Positions 11,472 through 21,660 of a DNA stretch of 64,000 nt are shown one piece after another. The translations under genes were made by a program, and so were the position numbers. This stretch comes from Prorocentrum cordatum. Lineage: Eukaryota; Sar; Dinophyceae; Prorocentrales; Prorocentraceae. Under the pieces are notes generated by a model. The model was given only the letters and a program-made list of their open reading frames with translations. It made no database searches and had not been told where the DNA came from. Where the stretch lies: positions 260,001-324,000 of the forward strand of contig CAUYUJ010012758.1 of assembly GCA_963575745.1 (NCBI GenBank), written 5' to 3'. How positions within the stretch are numbered: the first letter of the stretch is position 1; each line of letters opens with the position of its first letter.

Positions 11472-12041
11472 CGCTTCGAAGTGTCGGAGGATTGTCGCGC
11501 GCTCGTTCGCGACCCATGACCAAGCTCGGCGCGGCGACCTCGCATGGCTTCGGGGCACATGGACCTGGGAGCCATCATGGTGGGGAGCAGGTCGTTTACA
11601 TTGGCTTTGATATAGTGGTATAGCACCAGCAGTCATGGGTTGAGAACAAGGAAGCCTTGGGGGCAAGGAAGGGCCGGGCCGTTCCGTAAATCAAGTTTGG
11701 GGAATTCGTTCGTGGCCCGAGGCTCGCCGTGGCCAGAAAATCCCTTCCGCTCCTTATTCGGCGTTCCTTATGGCAGAACGATGGCTGCGAATGAACGTTG
11801 GGAGGAAGAAACAACTACAGCGAAGGTTGGCCCGGTCCATCTCGGGCCAGTCCAGGGAGGCCGCGCACGCACCGCCGCTGTTCATCGCGGCGAGAGGCCC
11901 GAGCGCTCTTACGATCTGGACGCTGAGTCAGGACCCTGTAGGGATCAGGAGGGGGCCCATATTTCCGACAATCTGAATTTGTCAGCCCAGACGTCTCCGT
12001 CGGATTTCGGCCTCACAGGGGCCCGCCGCTGGGCCCCGGCG
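11472..12041. other. Unassigned; dispersed repeat fragment
   Basis: Between the GH27 gene and the Copia element. Positions 11715-11780 match 7600-7675 (GGCTCGCC, TGGCCAG, GCTCCTTATTC, GCG.TCCT). Otherwise nothing was recognised. Confidence 0.45.
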
Positions 12042-12260
12042 TGAAAATCACGCAGGCAAGGATGTGAGATTTAGGGCGATAATGAGAATGATAGTCGCTT
12101 GTCCCTCTCGCCCGCGGCTGTCATGGCTCACCGGCCGGGCGGGGAGGTGGGCGCGCCCACTCGCGTTCGCTTTGAGCAAGGAGATACATTGATCTTGTTT
12201 CTCTTATCTTTTGCTTGCATCAAGTGCTTGGCGGGAAGGATATCGCGATCGACATTTACA
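12042..12260 (+). repeat. Candidate 5' LTR
   Basis: Starts TGAAAATCA and ends GACATTTACA, so it has TG...CA ends. It aligns along its length, at roughly 80 percent by eye, with 20795-21017; shared words include GATTTAGG, CATCAAGTGCTTGGCGGGA and ATTTACA. Similarity stops abruptly after the terminal CA. Low identity implies an old insertion. Confidence 0.6.
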
Positions 12261-12261
12261 C

Positions 12262-12283
12262 TGGTAGCCCGGAGCTGAGTCAG
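12262..12283 (+). promoter_or_regulatory. Candidate primer-binding site
   Basis: One base after the LTR end, TGGTAGCCCGGAGC begins with TGG, the complement of a tRNA 3' CCA, and resembles the TGGTANCNGAGC pattern of initiator-tRNA-type sites in Copia elements. The priming tRNA cannot be named from this window. Confidence 0.4.
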
Positions 12284-12329
12284 TTCTACGGCTGCGAGAT
12301 GCACATTGCGAGTGGCCGCGCAGACATGC

Positions 12330-13519
12330 ATGCCGGCGCCCAAGACTCTCGCAGCGTTTTACCACTGCGCACTTCTTTCAGCGGTCAACCCGCTGAACAT
12401 CATCACTTGCAGCCTGGCCGAGAACCGCTGCCGCGACCCAGACAGCAGCAGCGACAACGACATCTACAACGAGCTGGGCGGCAGAGAGCTGGACGGCAGC
12501 GCCATCATCACAGACGGCATCACCATCAGCAAAGACAAGATGGCGACCAGGCAACAACACCCCAACGAAGGACCCCTCTTTGTGGACATGGACGGCGTCG
12601 CGCACTACAACGGCGACCCAGCCCACGGCGAGGGGTTCGAGGAGCGCGCAACACTCGGCCACTATGCGAGCGAGGAGAAGCTGCAGAAGCTCCACGCGAT
12701 CATGGGCGAGCGTGGAACCTCGCGAGGAAGAGGCCAGAGATGGCGATGCAAGCAGCGTTGGACAAAGCAAGTGAGGACCCTCCTGCTGCCTTAAAGTCGG
12801 CAGTGGCCACGGCGCGACAAGCCTGCGAATGGACCGCGCCGCTGCAACAGCAGCAAGCATTCGAAGAGCATTTATTCGAAGGCTTTCGCAGCAGATCTGA
12901 GTCAGCGCAGGACTACGCATCGAGGCGGGCGACGAAGTACGAGCGGCTCGAGTCTCCCTCGGCAAACTCGACGGCGAGCGAGGACCTGCGGACGTGCTTC
13001 CTACTAAAGTTTGCCAATATCAGCATGGCCGAGCATAAGGCTATTCTCGGGCAGTGCAACAACGAGTACATCTGGAACTACGCGACGGCGGCGATGCTCA
13101 TCCAGCTGGACGCGACGTGTAGAGACGAACGTGGTCACGGACGTTGTGGAGCATACCCGGTGGACAACGACGATGACGAGGAGACAGCCCTACTCGGGCA
13201 CGAGCGTGGCGCGCGCGACGAGGGCGGGCTTCTAAGCGATGAAGATTACGACGCACTGGCAGCCGACATCGACGAGCTCGAAGGGGTGATTGGCGACGTC
13301 GACCCCGAGGAGGTCAGCCAGGAGGAGTGCGACACTCTAGCGGCTGAGGCACAGCGTCTCGGGTGGAAGGCTGAACGGAAAGGTCAGAAGCCTAATTACA
13401 TGCAGGCCCGGGAGAGGCTTGCACAGAGCATGTCCAATCGAGGTTGGAAGGCCAACATCAACAAGCAGGGATCCATCAAGATGGACGGCAAGGAAGCTGA
13501 AGAAAGCTCAATAAGATAA
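12330..13519 (+). pseudogene. Copia Gag-like region (one frameshift)
   Basis: The ATG at 12330 opens a frame with SSSDNDIYNELGG and EGPLFVDMDGVAHYNGDP, then ATLGHYASEEKL. Near 12705-12715 the reading continues in another frame (AWNLARKRPEMAMQAALD), followed by FEEHLFEGFRSRSESAQDY, RRATKYERLE and EDLRTCFLLKFANIS, a pattern like the Gag of dinoflagellate Copia elements, then an acidic stretch (ELEGVIGDVDPEEVSQEE). It ends in a stop at 13517-13519. Gag would form the RNA-binding shell of the particle. Assignment is by position and general pattern. Confidence 0.6.
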
Positions 13520-13600
13520 AGGCTCGCACGAAGTGCAACGCATGCCACAAGAAGGGCCACTGGAAAGGCGACCCGGGGCGCGAGAAGACAAGGCCGTTAG
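13519..13600 (+). pseudogene. Decayed CCHC zinc knuckle of Gag
   Basis: One frame on from Gag: K-C-N-A-C-H-K-K-G-H-W-K-G-D-P. The spacing fits C-x2-C-x4-H-x4-C, but the last Cys is Pro (codon CCG 13573-13575). An Arg/Gly-rich tail follows (GGRGGGRGFHGRPGG). The knuckle would bind element RNA, and with the fourth ligand gone it should not hold zinc. Confidence 0.6.
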
Positions 13601-15059
13601 GTGGCGGATCATCGAGCAGCTTGCAGCGTGGAGGACGAGGTGGCGGCCGAGGCTTTCACGGACGACCTGGAGGTTTTTCTGCGACGGGGCTGGGTTTGCG
13701 ATGGCAACGGCGGAGAAGCTACTGGTGGCGGACAGCTCAGTGGACATGGCGGCCATCCAGATCGTGAATGACCAGCTGGTGAACATGGAGACCACGACGG
13801 AGGAGATCTCACGAGTCTGACGAACAGGAGGATCGACACCGACGAGCAGATCGTGAACACCTGGATGGCATTAGCACTTGGAGGCGATCAAGGTACACGA
13901 GAGCGGCCTGGAGAAGCGAACCGACCCACAGCATGCGAGAGGAACATCAAGAACGAGAACCCGAAGGAAGTGATGACCAAACGCCAGGATCTGGATCAGG
14001 ACAGATATGGCCCAGCAGATCGAGCACGGAAAACCATGAGGAAGATAACGCAGCGGCAGACCTGCAGAAGATCAAAGATCGAGCAGCACATATTGCAGCA
14101 TCATGGGTCATCTGTGAGAACATGGAAGCAGCCTACAGGGATTACGTGGATTGGGGCGCGGACTGGGCACTGCACCAGATCAACCAGCTCATGCACATCA
14201 CGATTGAGATGGCACCACAGGGGCTCAGGAATTTAGCGTACGATCTGTGCCAAGCATCCTGGGACAGTACCGCGGAACTACGAGACATCGCAAGGAGCCC
14301 TTGCGAGCGCCTACCTCCTGGAGTGCGACCGACATGGCTGTGGACGGAACGCGGGACAGGCACGGACTACAGGCCTACAGAAGATCGCGCACTATCACCT
14401 GGCCTGCAGGTGAACTACGAGGAGCTGGAGGAGATAGGCCTACGCGGTAAGGAAAGGACTTATTCCAGATGGACATGTTGTACTGGACACGGCGTGCCTA
14501 CGATGGCGCGGAGGTTCACTAGCATTGGACGGCTACGCGGAGGACAGCAGGGACAGCACGAGGATGAGGGGCTCATCCATGCGCTTCCGGGGCGTGAATG
14601 ATAGCGCCCCTGCCACGGCAGAAGGCGAGCAGGAGGCGACAGCTGGACTTACAGGAGCCGGCGTGAATCTACGATTCAAGAGGTTGCCGAAATCGAAGAC
14701 GCCGATACTGCTGAGCACCCACAAGTTGGAAGAGCAAGACACAGCGGTGTACGGGAAGGAGCGGAAGGCGGATTTCAAGGCAATCAACATGCACGGGGTG
14801 CCGCTCAACAAGACCGAGAAGGGGCGCCGAACGATCTCACTCAAGGACTGGCCGAAGAAGGAAACAATCAAAACAGCACCATCAGTTACGACAGATGAGA
14901 TCGACACCTGGACCGCGGAGGTGCAAGAGCTAGACAAGGGCATCCTACGACGAAGGCAGAGGAAGCAGATCGAGACGTGGGAGATGGAGTTGCAGGACAA
15001 GCTGGACCAGCGCCAGCAGGTCGTGGAGACGCTAAAGGCGGACCAAGATGAGAAGCGGC
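13601..15059 (+). pseudogene. Copia Gag-Pol linker and aspartic protease
   Basis: A GHVVLDTACLRW segment has the aspartic-protease D-T-(A/G) triad (Asp codon 14486-14488), preceded by a linker of mixed frames (for example 13933-14601). After it, in the same frame, come TPILLSTHKLEEQDTAVYG and GVPLNKTEKGRRTISLKDW, which match the flap and second half of Copia proteases (PLLLS...L.....AVVD...). A coiled-coil-like Gln/Glu/Lys-rich segment (IETWEMELQDKLDQRQQ) follows and leads into the methyltransferase-like domain. Confidence 0.6.
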
Positions 15060-15880
15060 CTATCATACGCGAGCTCTATGCTGGCGGCATGGCAGCCACA
15101 TCGGAAGCTCAGCAGCGGCGGCACCCTACCACGAGACCTAGGGACATCCTGACAGGGGACGACCTGAGAGGACCCTGATAGGGACATCCTGATGGGGGGA
15201 CATTAAGTCACAGCGGAGAGTGCTGAAGCAGCTGGACGAGGGCGACCCCATACATGACTATCGCGGGTATTCCATGCGGCCCGTTCACGAACATATCGCA
15301 CATGCTTCCGCAGAGGACGAAGATGTTGAAGCTGGCAACTGGCATGCAGCACCTGCGGTTCGTCAAGCAGATCTGGTTCAACTGCAAGCGTCGAGGAGCA
15401 CGCATGCTACTGGAGAGCCCGCTAACATCTATGGCGTGGTAGCTCATGCCGTGGCTAGGCTCAGAGCTTGTGGCCGCGATAACGCACCAGCGCGCTGATG
15501 GCAGCATACTGGTGGACTTCATGGGCGACCCCGTGAGGCAGCCGACGCGATTCCTGACTACGGCCATCATGCTAGGCGCCAAGCTCAACAACATCAAGTG
15601 TGACAACACGCACGAGCACACAAGCGTGATCAACGGGCCGAAGGGAACAGCATCAAGCCCTGGCAACTGGACGGCTAGCCTGGCTAAGGCGATTATGGAC
15701 GGCATCGAGAAGCAGCGGGACATCGAGAAGCAGCACGGCGGGCACGCCAGGTACGCCAACAATTTCGAGGACATCGAGCCTGACGAGATCGAGGCCAATC
15801 CTGCAGAGGCAGAGGCGCCCATGCACGCGAGCGCAGCGACGATCTCCAGCAAGCACGGCGATAACATCGAGATGGCGTAA
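15060..15880 (+). pseudogene. Methyltransferase-like domain inside Copia polyprotein
   Basis: Between protease and integrase. IIRELYAGGMAAT resembles an S-adenosylmethionine-binding motif I. After a disturbed stretch with stops (15176-15228), one frame gives IAGIPCGPFTNISHM, with the PC dipeptide like catalytic motif IV of cytosine-C5 DNA methyltransferases (Cys codon 15275-15277). Next come FVKQIWFNCKRRGARMLLESPLTSMAW with ESP in the place of motif VI (ENV/ENP), an in-frame TAG at 15440-15442, and then DFMGDPVRQPTRFLTTAIML. A similar arrangement occurs in the unrelated element at 60118-60544. Function is inferred from motif order; target-recognition parts were not identified. Confidence 0.55.
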
Positions 15881-15901
15881 TGGACGGCTGTACCACCACT
15901 T

Positions 15902-17079
15902 ATGCGAGCAGCTATCAAGAAGTTACTCGAGAGCCATTCACATGGACCCTACAAGGAGTCATTGGTACGATACTTACAGCACGGCGGAGCTAGTCGACGA
16001 GCGGTTCAGGCAGCACGACCTTTCAGATGCACAACGTGTGAGAAGCAGGCTCGGACGGCAGCAAGACCTACAGCAGGTCAGCCCAAGGTTAGAGACTTTA
16101 AGGAGACCGTTGGCATGGATTCATGATCAGACCCGGTATGGACAATACTATGAACGTTGTGCTTTTGGTCGTGGATATTGCATCGGACTTCACAGTGGCT
16201 CTCTACGCGTGTCCTGGATCAAGACCGACGGCATAGTTGGCCCAGAAAGCTTTCGAGTTTGGATGGCTGACCTGAGCTGGACCGCCGACTGTTGCTGAGC
16301 AGGACGAGGACTCTACCTTCATGGGCGAGTTCGAGACACTATGCAACGACCTAGGCCTGGAGATCAACAACGCTGCGCCAGAGGCTCACTGGTAGATGGG
16401 CAAGGTCTAGAGGAAGATGCGTGAGTTGAAGGAGATGGCGACGAGTGTCTTCAATGTTGAAGAAGTTCGCGGTCAGGATTCAGTTGCAGCTGCAGTCCGA
16501 GGCATGGCCAACCCGCGCAACCAACTGGTAAGCACAGCGGGCTTTTCACCACAGCAGTGGGTGCTGGGAGCTGGACATCGACTACCTGCGAGTTTGGCGA
16601 CTCCCGACATCGACCCAGAGGTAGTTTCCAGGGGAACTGCAAGGACATCGTTCTGGAATCGACTACACCTCCTGCAGATATGCTCTGAGTCCTTTTTCAA
16701 GGCAGCTAACTCATCTGCGTTGAGGCGGACAGCGCTGGCAAGGACAAGGACCCAGCCAGGGCCCGTCCAGCAAGGTGATCCACTGATGTTCTGGCGATCG
16801 GACAATCTAAAGAGAAACTTACATGCTCGATGGCATGGACCTGCCCGGTGCCCGGGCAAGGACGAGCACGGCGACTGGCCGATTCACAATCGGATTCCGT
16901 TTCTGAGCTCACCAGTTCTCAGACGGTGGGCCAGCCCCATCGCGAGTTGGACAGAGAGGCTTTCTAGACCTTCGAGGAGAACAATAGAATCCAGCCGAGA
17001 TGCTCAGCAGCCAGATCAGCCACCTGATCAACAGCCAGATCAGCATCAAGATCAGCAGCCTCCAGAACGGCAGCAATAA
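15902..17079 (+). pseudogene. Copia integrase (stops at key residues)
   Basis: The frame from 15902 has a partial HHCC domain (AIKKLLESHSHGPYKE...FRCTTCEKQ) and continues QPKVRDFKETVGMD. The next frame gives GMDNTMNVVLLVVDIASDF, the start of the DDE core. Further on come AEQDEDSTFMGEFETLCND and NAAPEAHW-stop-MGKV-stop-RKMRELKEM: the stops (TAG 16393-16395 and 16408-16410) sit where family members have Q and the catalytic E of HWQMGxVER. Other stops are at 16234 (TAG) and 16273 (TGA, in a W position). The C-terminal part (GDPLMFWRS...ARWHGPAR, 16770-16850) is the usual SH3-like end. Confidence 0.75.
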
Positions 17080-17091
17080 TATCATCAGCAG

Positions 17092-18840
17092 TTGCCTGGA
17101 CAGCAAGAAGTTCCGCAACAGCAGCCAGTACAAGGACAACCAGACACACCAGGAGCAGCTGCAGCTCAAGGTGGCGTGGGTCATCCGAAGCTGTCAGACA
17201 GGAGAGAGAGACGATCGGATGTGGTGCACGACAATGACGTGATGCCGACGCGGCAGAGGCTGGATGATGAGTACGAACCAGAACCAGCTGGTCAAGACCA
17301 AGCAGAGGAAGATTTACGAGCGCGACTACGTCGAGCACACCAAGCCTGGGACACAATCCTGGGAGCAGTGGCATCCAGCAGCAAGGGCAAGACCGACCTG
17401 GGGCAGCTGGACAACATCAAGAATGAACCTCTACTACCCGAACCGGCACCAGGGTATCAGATCAAGAGGAGGCGGCTGTTCAATCTGGACACACGCGACC
17501 TGGTTCAGGACATCTCGAGGCTGGACTGGCTAGCCAACCCTCAGATCATCGACGATGTGGTGGCACAGCAACAGGTCACAAACTCAGCTTCAAGTACCTG
17601 CCAGTATCCAGAGGCAGATGGAAGAACGCAAGAAGGCAGAGGAGACGGCAGCAGCGCCGACAACAGCAATGGAAGATCAACAAGGGATGACAATATCGAA
17701 TACAAGACAGCCGGAGCAGCATCAGGGCAGCAAGCGCCAGGGACATCCCGCGACGCGGACGACGTTCCCATCGGCATCGAACGTGCGAAGGGGCAAACGG
17801 GACCACTCAAGCAGCTGGTGGAGACACCGCTCCCGGTTGAAGCAGTCGCGGCCGAGCGCGCGCGCGCCCCGCCGACGAGGGTTAACAAGAATCAGGGGAT
17901 CAACCTGAAGCCGCTGGGTGGCGACAAGCTCAATTGGAAGAAGGTGCAGGTTGCAGTGGAGAAGGAGTGGAACACTTGGTGCAAGCACGAGGCAGCAACC
18001 CACAGATCAGGAGCAGTGGTTGAGAAAATAGACCCAGACAAGACCCTAAGCTCCGAGGTGGCCTGGACGGACACGGACCCTACGACCTTTAAGCCGAAGG
18101 CGAGAATATGTGGACGGGGCTACGAGGAGGAGTTCGATGACAAGCTACGTCGAGACTCTCCTACAGTCTCAGCACAGATGACGATATTTCTGCGCAGCAT
18201 CGCATCGATCCTCAACTTGGACCTAGTCGTTGCGGATGTGAAGTGAGCCTGTCTACAAGAGGCAAAGCGATTACACGCGAGTTCTACATTCGGATCCCGA
18301 CGAACCTTGGGAAGTGCACCGCCCCCGGTGTTAAGGCAGGCGACCTGCGGAAGCTTAACAAGAGCACCTACGGGACCAATAATGCGGCAAGAGATTGGTA
18401 CGCGGCGCTGCGCGAGACGCTCGCGAAGCTTGGATGCGAAGGCCTGAGCTTTGACCCCGCGACCATCATCAAGCGCAACAAGGAGAACACGATCATTGGG
18501 ATCATGTGTCTGCACGTGGACGACTTCCTCGTGGTCATCAAGCAGGACGACCTGGAGGGCGCCAAGATCATGAAGCGCTTTCAGAAGGAGGTTGACTTTG
18601 GCGAGGTCAAGTACGCGAGGCAGGAGAAGGCGACGTTCTGTGGCCCTGCCTATCAGCAGGACAGGGACGGCAGCATCAACGTCACCATGGAGGCGTACGC
18701 GAAGTCCATGCAGACTGCACGCGTCTCCAGGGAGCGCTGCAAAGCACTTGATAGTGCACTCACCCCTGCAGAGCATCGAGGATTACGAATGGTGGCTGCA
18801 CAACTGCAGTGGGCTGCGCGAATGATTTGCTTTGAAGGGC
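17092..18840 (+). pseudogene. Copia reverse transcriptase
   Basis: After a low-complexity Gln/Arg-rich linker (17000-17800), the RT begins WKKVQVAVEKEWNTWCKHE (about 17935) and includes FKPKARICGRGYEEEF and RRDSPTVSAQMTIFLRSIAS. A TGA (18244-18246) falls in ADVK-stop-ACLQ where a Gly is expected, and the reading then shifts to the frame with REFYIRIPTNLG, LRKLNKSTYGTNNAARDWY and CLHVDDFLVV. The VDD catalytic pair is intact (Asp codons 18519-18524). RT would copy element RNA into DNA. Confidence 0.8.
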
Positions 18841-18856
18841 TTTCGAGGCATCCTGA

Positions 18857-20095
18857 TTGGCATCGACGCTGGGAGCTCCAGCGGCGAAGGACCTACAGGG
18901 CGGGAATGCAGCTATCAGGGGGGTCCAGAAGCGGGACGACTTACCGATCAAGTTCTCAGTTGGTCTGATTGTGTGGAAGACCATGGTGATCAACGTGACC
19001 GACAGTGTTTTCGACAACCTGCCGAAGCACAGATCGCAACGAGGACACTTCATCATGCTAGGCGATGAGAAGATCAATGAGGACCACGGCAACAAGTACA
19101 AGGCACATTGCATTGGGTGGCAGGCTTCAAAGATTCAACGAGTGGTGCGATCTAGTCGATCGGCGGAGGCAGAATCCTGTGCAGATTCGGTGGACATGTT
19201 AATTTGGACAAGGTCAACCCTGGCGGAGATCCTGCACCCAGAGATGTTTGCGGCCGAGATCGCGCGTGACACCTGCCCGGTGAAATGTATTTCGGCGACC
19301 GACTGCAAGAGCCTGCATGACACGATCACGAAGGAGAAGGTACCTATGACAGATCGGAGACTTTCTCTGGAGGCGGCTATACTACGTCAGTCACTGAAGG
19401 AGGCCAGCACCAAGTGGGTTAAGAGCGAGCAGATGATAGCGGACTGCTTGGCGGAAGTACTCCCAGGAGGCTACGCGAGGAAGGCTGTGATATCTAACTT
19501 GCGGGCTCTTGGGCCTGATGACAGAGCACCACCAATACGCGGACGGAAGCTAGTTGGACCGGAGAAGTTGGCAGCCAACAAGGAGGTCGACGACCTGAAC
19601 GCGAAGATAGCTAAGTGCGTCAAGCAAGAGCTGCACGACGACACCGATGTGAACGGTGAGATACCTACCTGGCCGGAGGAGACGCACAACTATGTAGGCG
19701 AGTGTTTCTACGACGACAAGGGCGAGAAGTATGACGAGACCGAGTATGCCGAAGCATTCTACATGGACGATGCGACGGACAACTACCCAATGGACAGGAG
19801 TGGCGCGCAGCGAACCATCCAGATACCTGACCAACTTGCAGTTCTGCTTCAGTTCTGTGCACTGGCAGTGCATGGAGTTTGTCTTTCGATGTCTCCCACG
19901 GCGGTGACGTCAGTCTTTATCATCGCGGACATCATGCAGCCTAAGCAGAGCGACGACGAGGACTTCTGCATGGCACCGATGGAGGTGGACAGTTCAAGCA
20001 GCGACAACCTTTCCAGGGCGGAGGTACCCATTAAGCAGGCAAAACTGAAGGCAGCTGCACTACGCCTGAAGGCTGAGCCCGAGGTGGAGACGTAA
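18857..20095 (+). pseudogene. Copia RNase H plus unusual C-terminal extension
   Basis: Frame with DDLPIKFSVGLIVW and NVTDSVFDNLPKHRSQRGH (first acidic residue), then SRSAEAESCADSVDMLIW (Glu), SATDCKSLHDTI (Asp) and KWVKSEQMIADCL, the order of a Copia RNase H (about 18970-19450). After ADCL, where Copia polyproteins usually stop, about 200 residues follow with acidic stretches (THNYVGECFYDDKGEKYDE), a hydrophobic run (LAVLLQFCALAVHGVCL ... TAVTSVFIIADIM, about 19828-19935) and a Ser/Asp-rich segment. Stop TAA at 20093-20095. I do not recognise the extension. Confidence 0.75.
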
Positions 20096-20365
20096 TCCGA
20101 CGAGATCACAGAGGATGGACAGGTCTACCTGGGGGATAGTGCTCTCCTGAGGCAGTGGTTGGCTACATTGGGACCGAGGCGCATCAAGGGTGGCAAGTAC
20201 GAGGGCAGCAGCTTCGCAGGCATATACAGCAAGGACAAGCACTACGCCAATTGCTTTGGCCGCTGTCTGAAGCTGGGCGCAGACGAGAGCAGGAGCGAAA
20301 ACCTTGATCCGAGTATCAAGACCTACATAGCCTACAGCATCTTCGAGTTAGCCCAGGTACAATGA
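20096..20365 (+). pseudogene. In-frame continuation of Copia C-terminus
   Basis: Directly after the TAA the same frame stays open for about 90 codons (EDGQVYLGDSALLRQWLATLG, FAGIYSKDKHYANCFGRCLK, DPSIKTYIAYSIFELAQVQ) and ends TGA at 20363-20365. The normal amino-acid mix suggests real former coding sequence with the TAA as a later mutation. Function unknown. Confidence 0.5.
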
Positions 20366-20794
20366 GATTTCACTACCAACTTCGTGTTGATGTTGGGTGG
20401 TGGAGAGATTGTATTGAGACTTCGCTACCAACTTTGCGTTTACGTTGGATGGTGGAAGAGATTGTATTGACATTCACAACCAACTTTGCGTGTATTTTGG
20501 TTGGTTGAGGAGATTGTGCGTGCACCCTCTCAGGCGAAGAGACGACGAGTGCATCCTCTCAAGTGAAAGAATGATTTGTGCACCAAGACTTGATTGGATA
20601 TATTGCTATTTGTTGCTGAAGATGTGATTGGATATCTTGGTATATGTTACTCAATAGTTGCATTGATATATTGATGGTTGTTGTTTGGTGCACGGGTGGC
20701 TTCTGGCCGGCCGAGCCGACAAGCAGATTCATAAATAGATTTGAGGTTTGCTTTAGAATGTGTCACGCATTATTTAGCAACGTTTCTTTTTCCT
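20366..20794 (+). other. AT-richer 3' non-coding region of Copia element
   Basis: Contains three degenerate ~60-70-bp units with ACCAACTT.GCGT and GGTGG(A)AGAGATTGTATTGA (20374-20520), then TTGGATAT-type words. No clear polypurine tract lies just before the candidate 3' LTR; the last bases are pyrimidine-rich (GTTTCTTTTTCC). Confidence 0.5.
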
Positions 20795-21017
20795 GTGCGA
20801 AAATCAGGTAGGCAATGATGTAAGATTTAGGACGAGAATGGGAATTATCATTGTTTTTTTCCCCTCGCCCGTGGCTGTTATGGCTCACAAGCTGGGCGGG
20901 GGGGTGGACGCACCTACTCGCGTTTGCCTTGAGTACGGAGATAAATTGATATTATGTATCTTACATCGTGTTTGCATCAAGTGCTTGGCGGGAGGGATAT
21001 TGTGATCAGTATTTACA
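20795..21017 (+). repeat. Candidate 3' LTR
   Basis: Begins TGCGAAAATCAG and ends CAGTATTTACA. It aligns along its length with 12042-12260. Similarity stops at the final CA, and the next bases (CCAGGAGACTC) differ from the primer-site region after the 5' copy, as expected for an LTR. Confidence 0.6.
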
Positions 21018-21125
21018 CCAGGAGACTCAAGAATGAATCCGGGACGAAAAATTTGGTCGGGAGTTTTGAGCCGCGGTCTGAAAAAATAGTTCGGCGAAGG
21101 GCCCAACCACATGCAATTGCGGCTA
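21018..21125. repeat. Dispersed GAAAA-family copy
   Basis: CCGGGACGAAAAATTTGGTCGGGAG... then CCGCGGTCTGAAAAAAT. Member of the family described at 28350-28460 and close to the copy at 650-740. Confidence 0.5.
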
Positions 21126-21660
21126 CCGCATTGCATTGTGAATCCAGCCTTCGGTGGAGCTCCCCATGGGGCCACGAACCGTGTGAGGGGTGTGCCAAAA
21201 CTGATGCGGGCGCATGCGAACCCTGTCACTGGGGCCTTCGGTGGAGCTCCCTATGCGGCCACGAACCGGGCGAGGAGTGTGCCACAATGAGCGCATAGCG
21301 CATGCGAACCCTGCCACTGGGGCCTTCGGTGGAGCTCCCTATGGGGCCACGAACCGTGCGAGGGGTGTGCCAAAATGGGCGTCGCGCGCATGCGAACCCT
21401 GCCACTGGGGCCTTCGGTGGGGCTCCCTATGCGGCCACGAACTGTGCGATGGGGTGTGCCACAATGAGCGCATGGCGCATGCGAACCATGCCATTGGGGC
21501 CTTCGGTGGAACTCCCTATGGGGCCACGAACCGTGTGAGGGGTGTGCCAAAATGGATGCGGGCGCATGCGAACCCTGCCACTGGGGCCTTCGGTGGAGCT
21601 CCCCATGGAGTCAGGAACCATGTGGGGGGGTGCCGAAATGGTACAAATGCGGAGAGCAGA
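21126..21660 (+). repeat. 88-bp minisatellite, six copies
   Basis: CGGTGGAGCTCCC or a close variant occurs at 21151, 21238, 21327, 21415, 21504 and 21591, so the spacing is 87-89 bp. Each unit also has GGGGCCACGAACCGTG, GTGTGCCAAAATG and GCATGCGAACC. The open frames across it are periodic translations of the repeat. Diverged relatives are at 1140-1390. Confidence 0.9.

Larger units (their letters stand above)
12042..21017 (+). mobile_element. Degenerate Copia-type LTR retrotransposon
   Basis: About 9 kb with the Copia domain order (gag, zinc knuckle, protease, integrase before reverse transcriptase, RNase H), plus a methyltransferase-like domain between protease and integrase and a long extension after RNase H. 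Direct repeats of about 220 bp flank it. The coding region is broken by at least seven frame changes and in-frame stops (for example TAG 15440, TAG 16234, TGA 16273, TAG 16393, TAG 16408, TGA 18244), so this copy cannot make a full polyprotein. No target-site duplication is visible (CGGCG before, CCAGG after), in keeping with age. Confidence 0.85.

Noticed and set aside
21126-21660. CRISPR-like array
   Set aside because: Units are contiguous 88-bp tandem repeats without unique spacers, in a eukaryotic genome.
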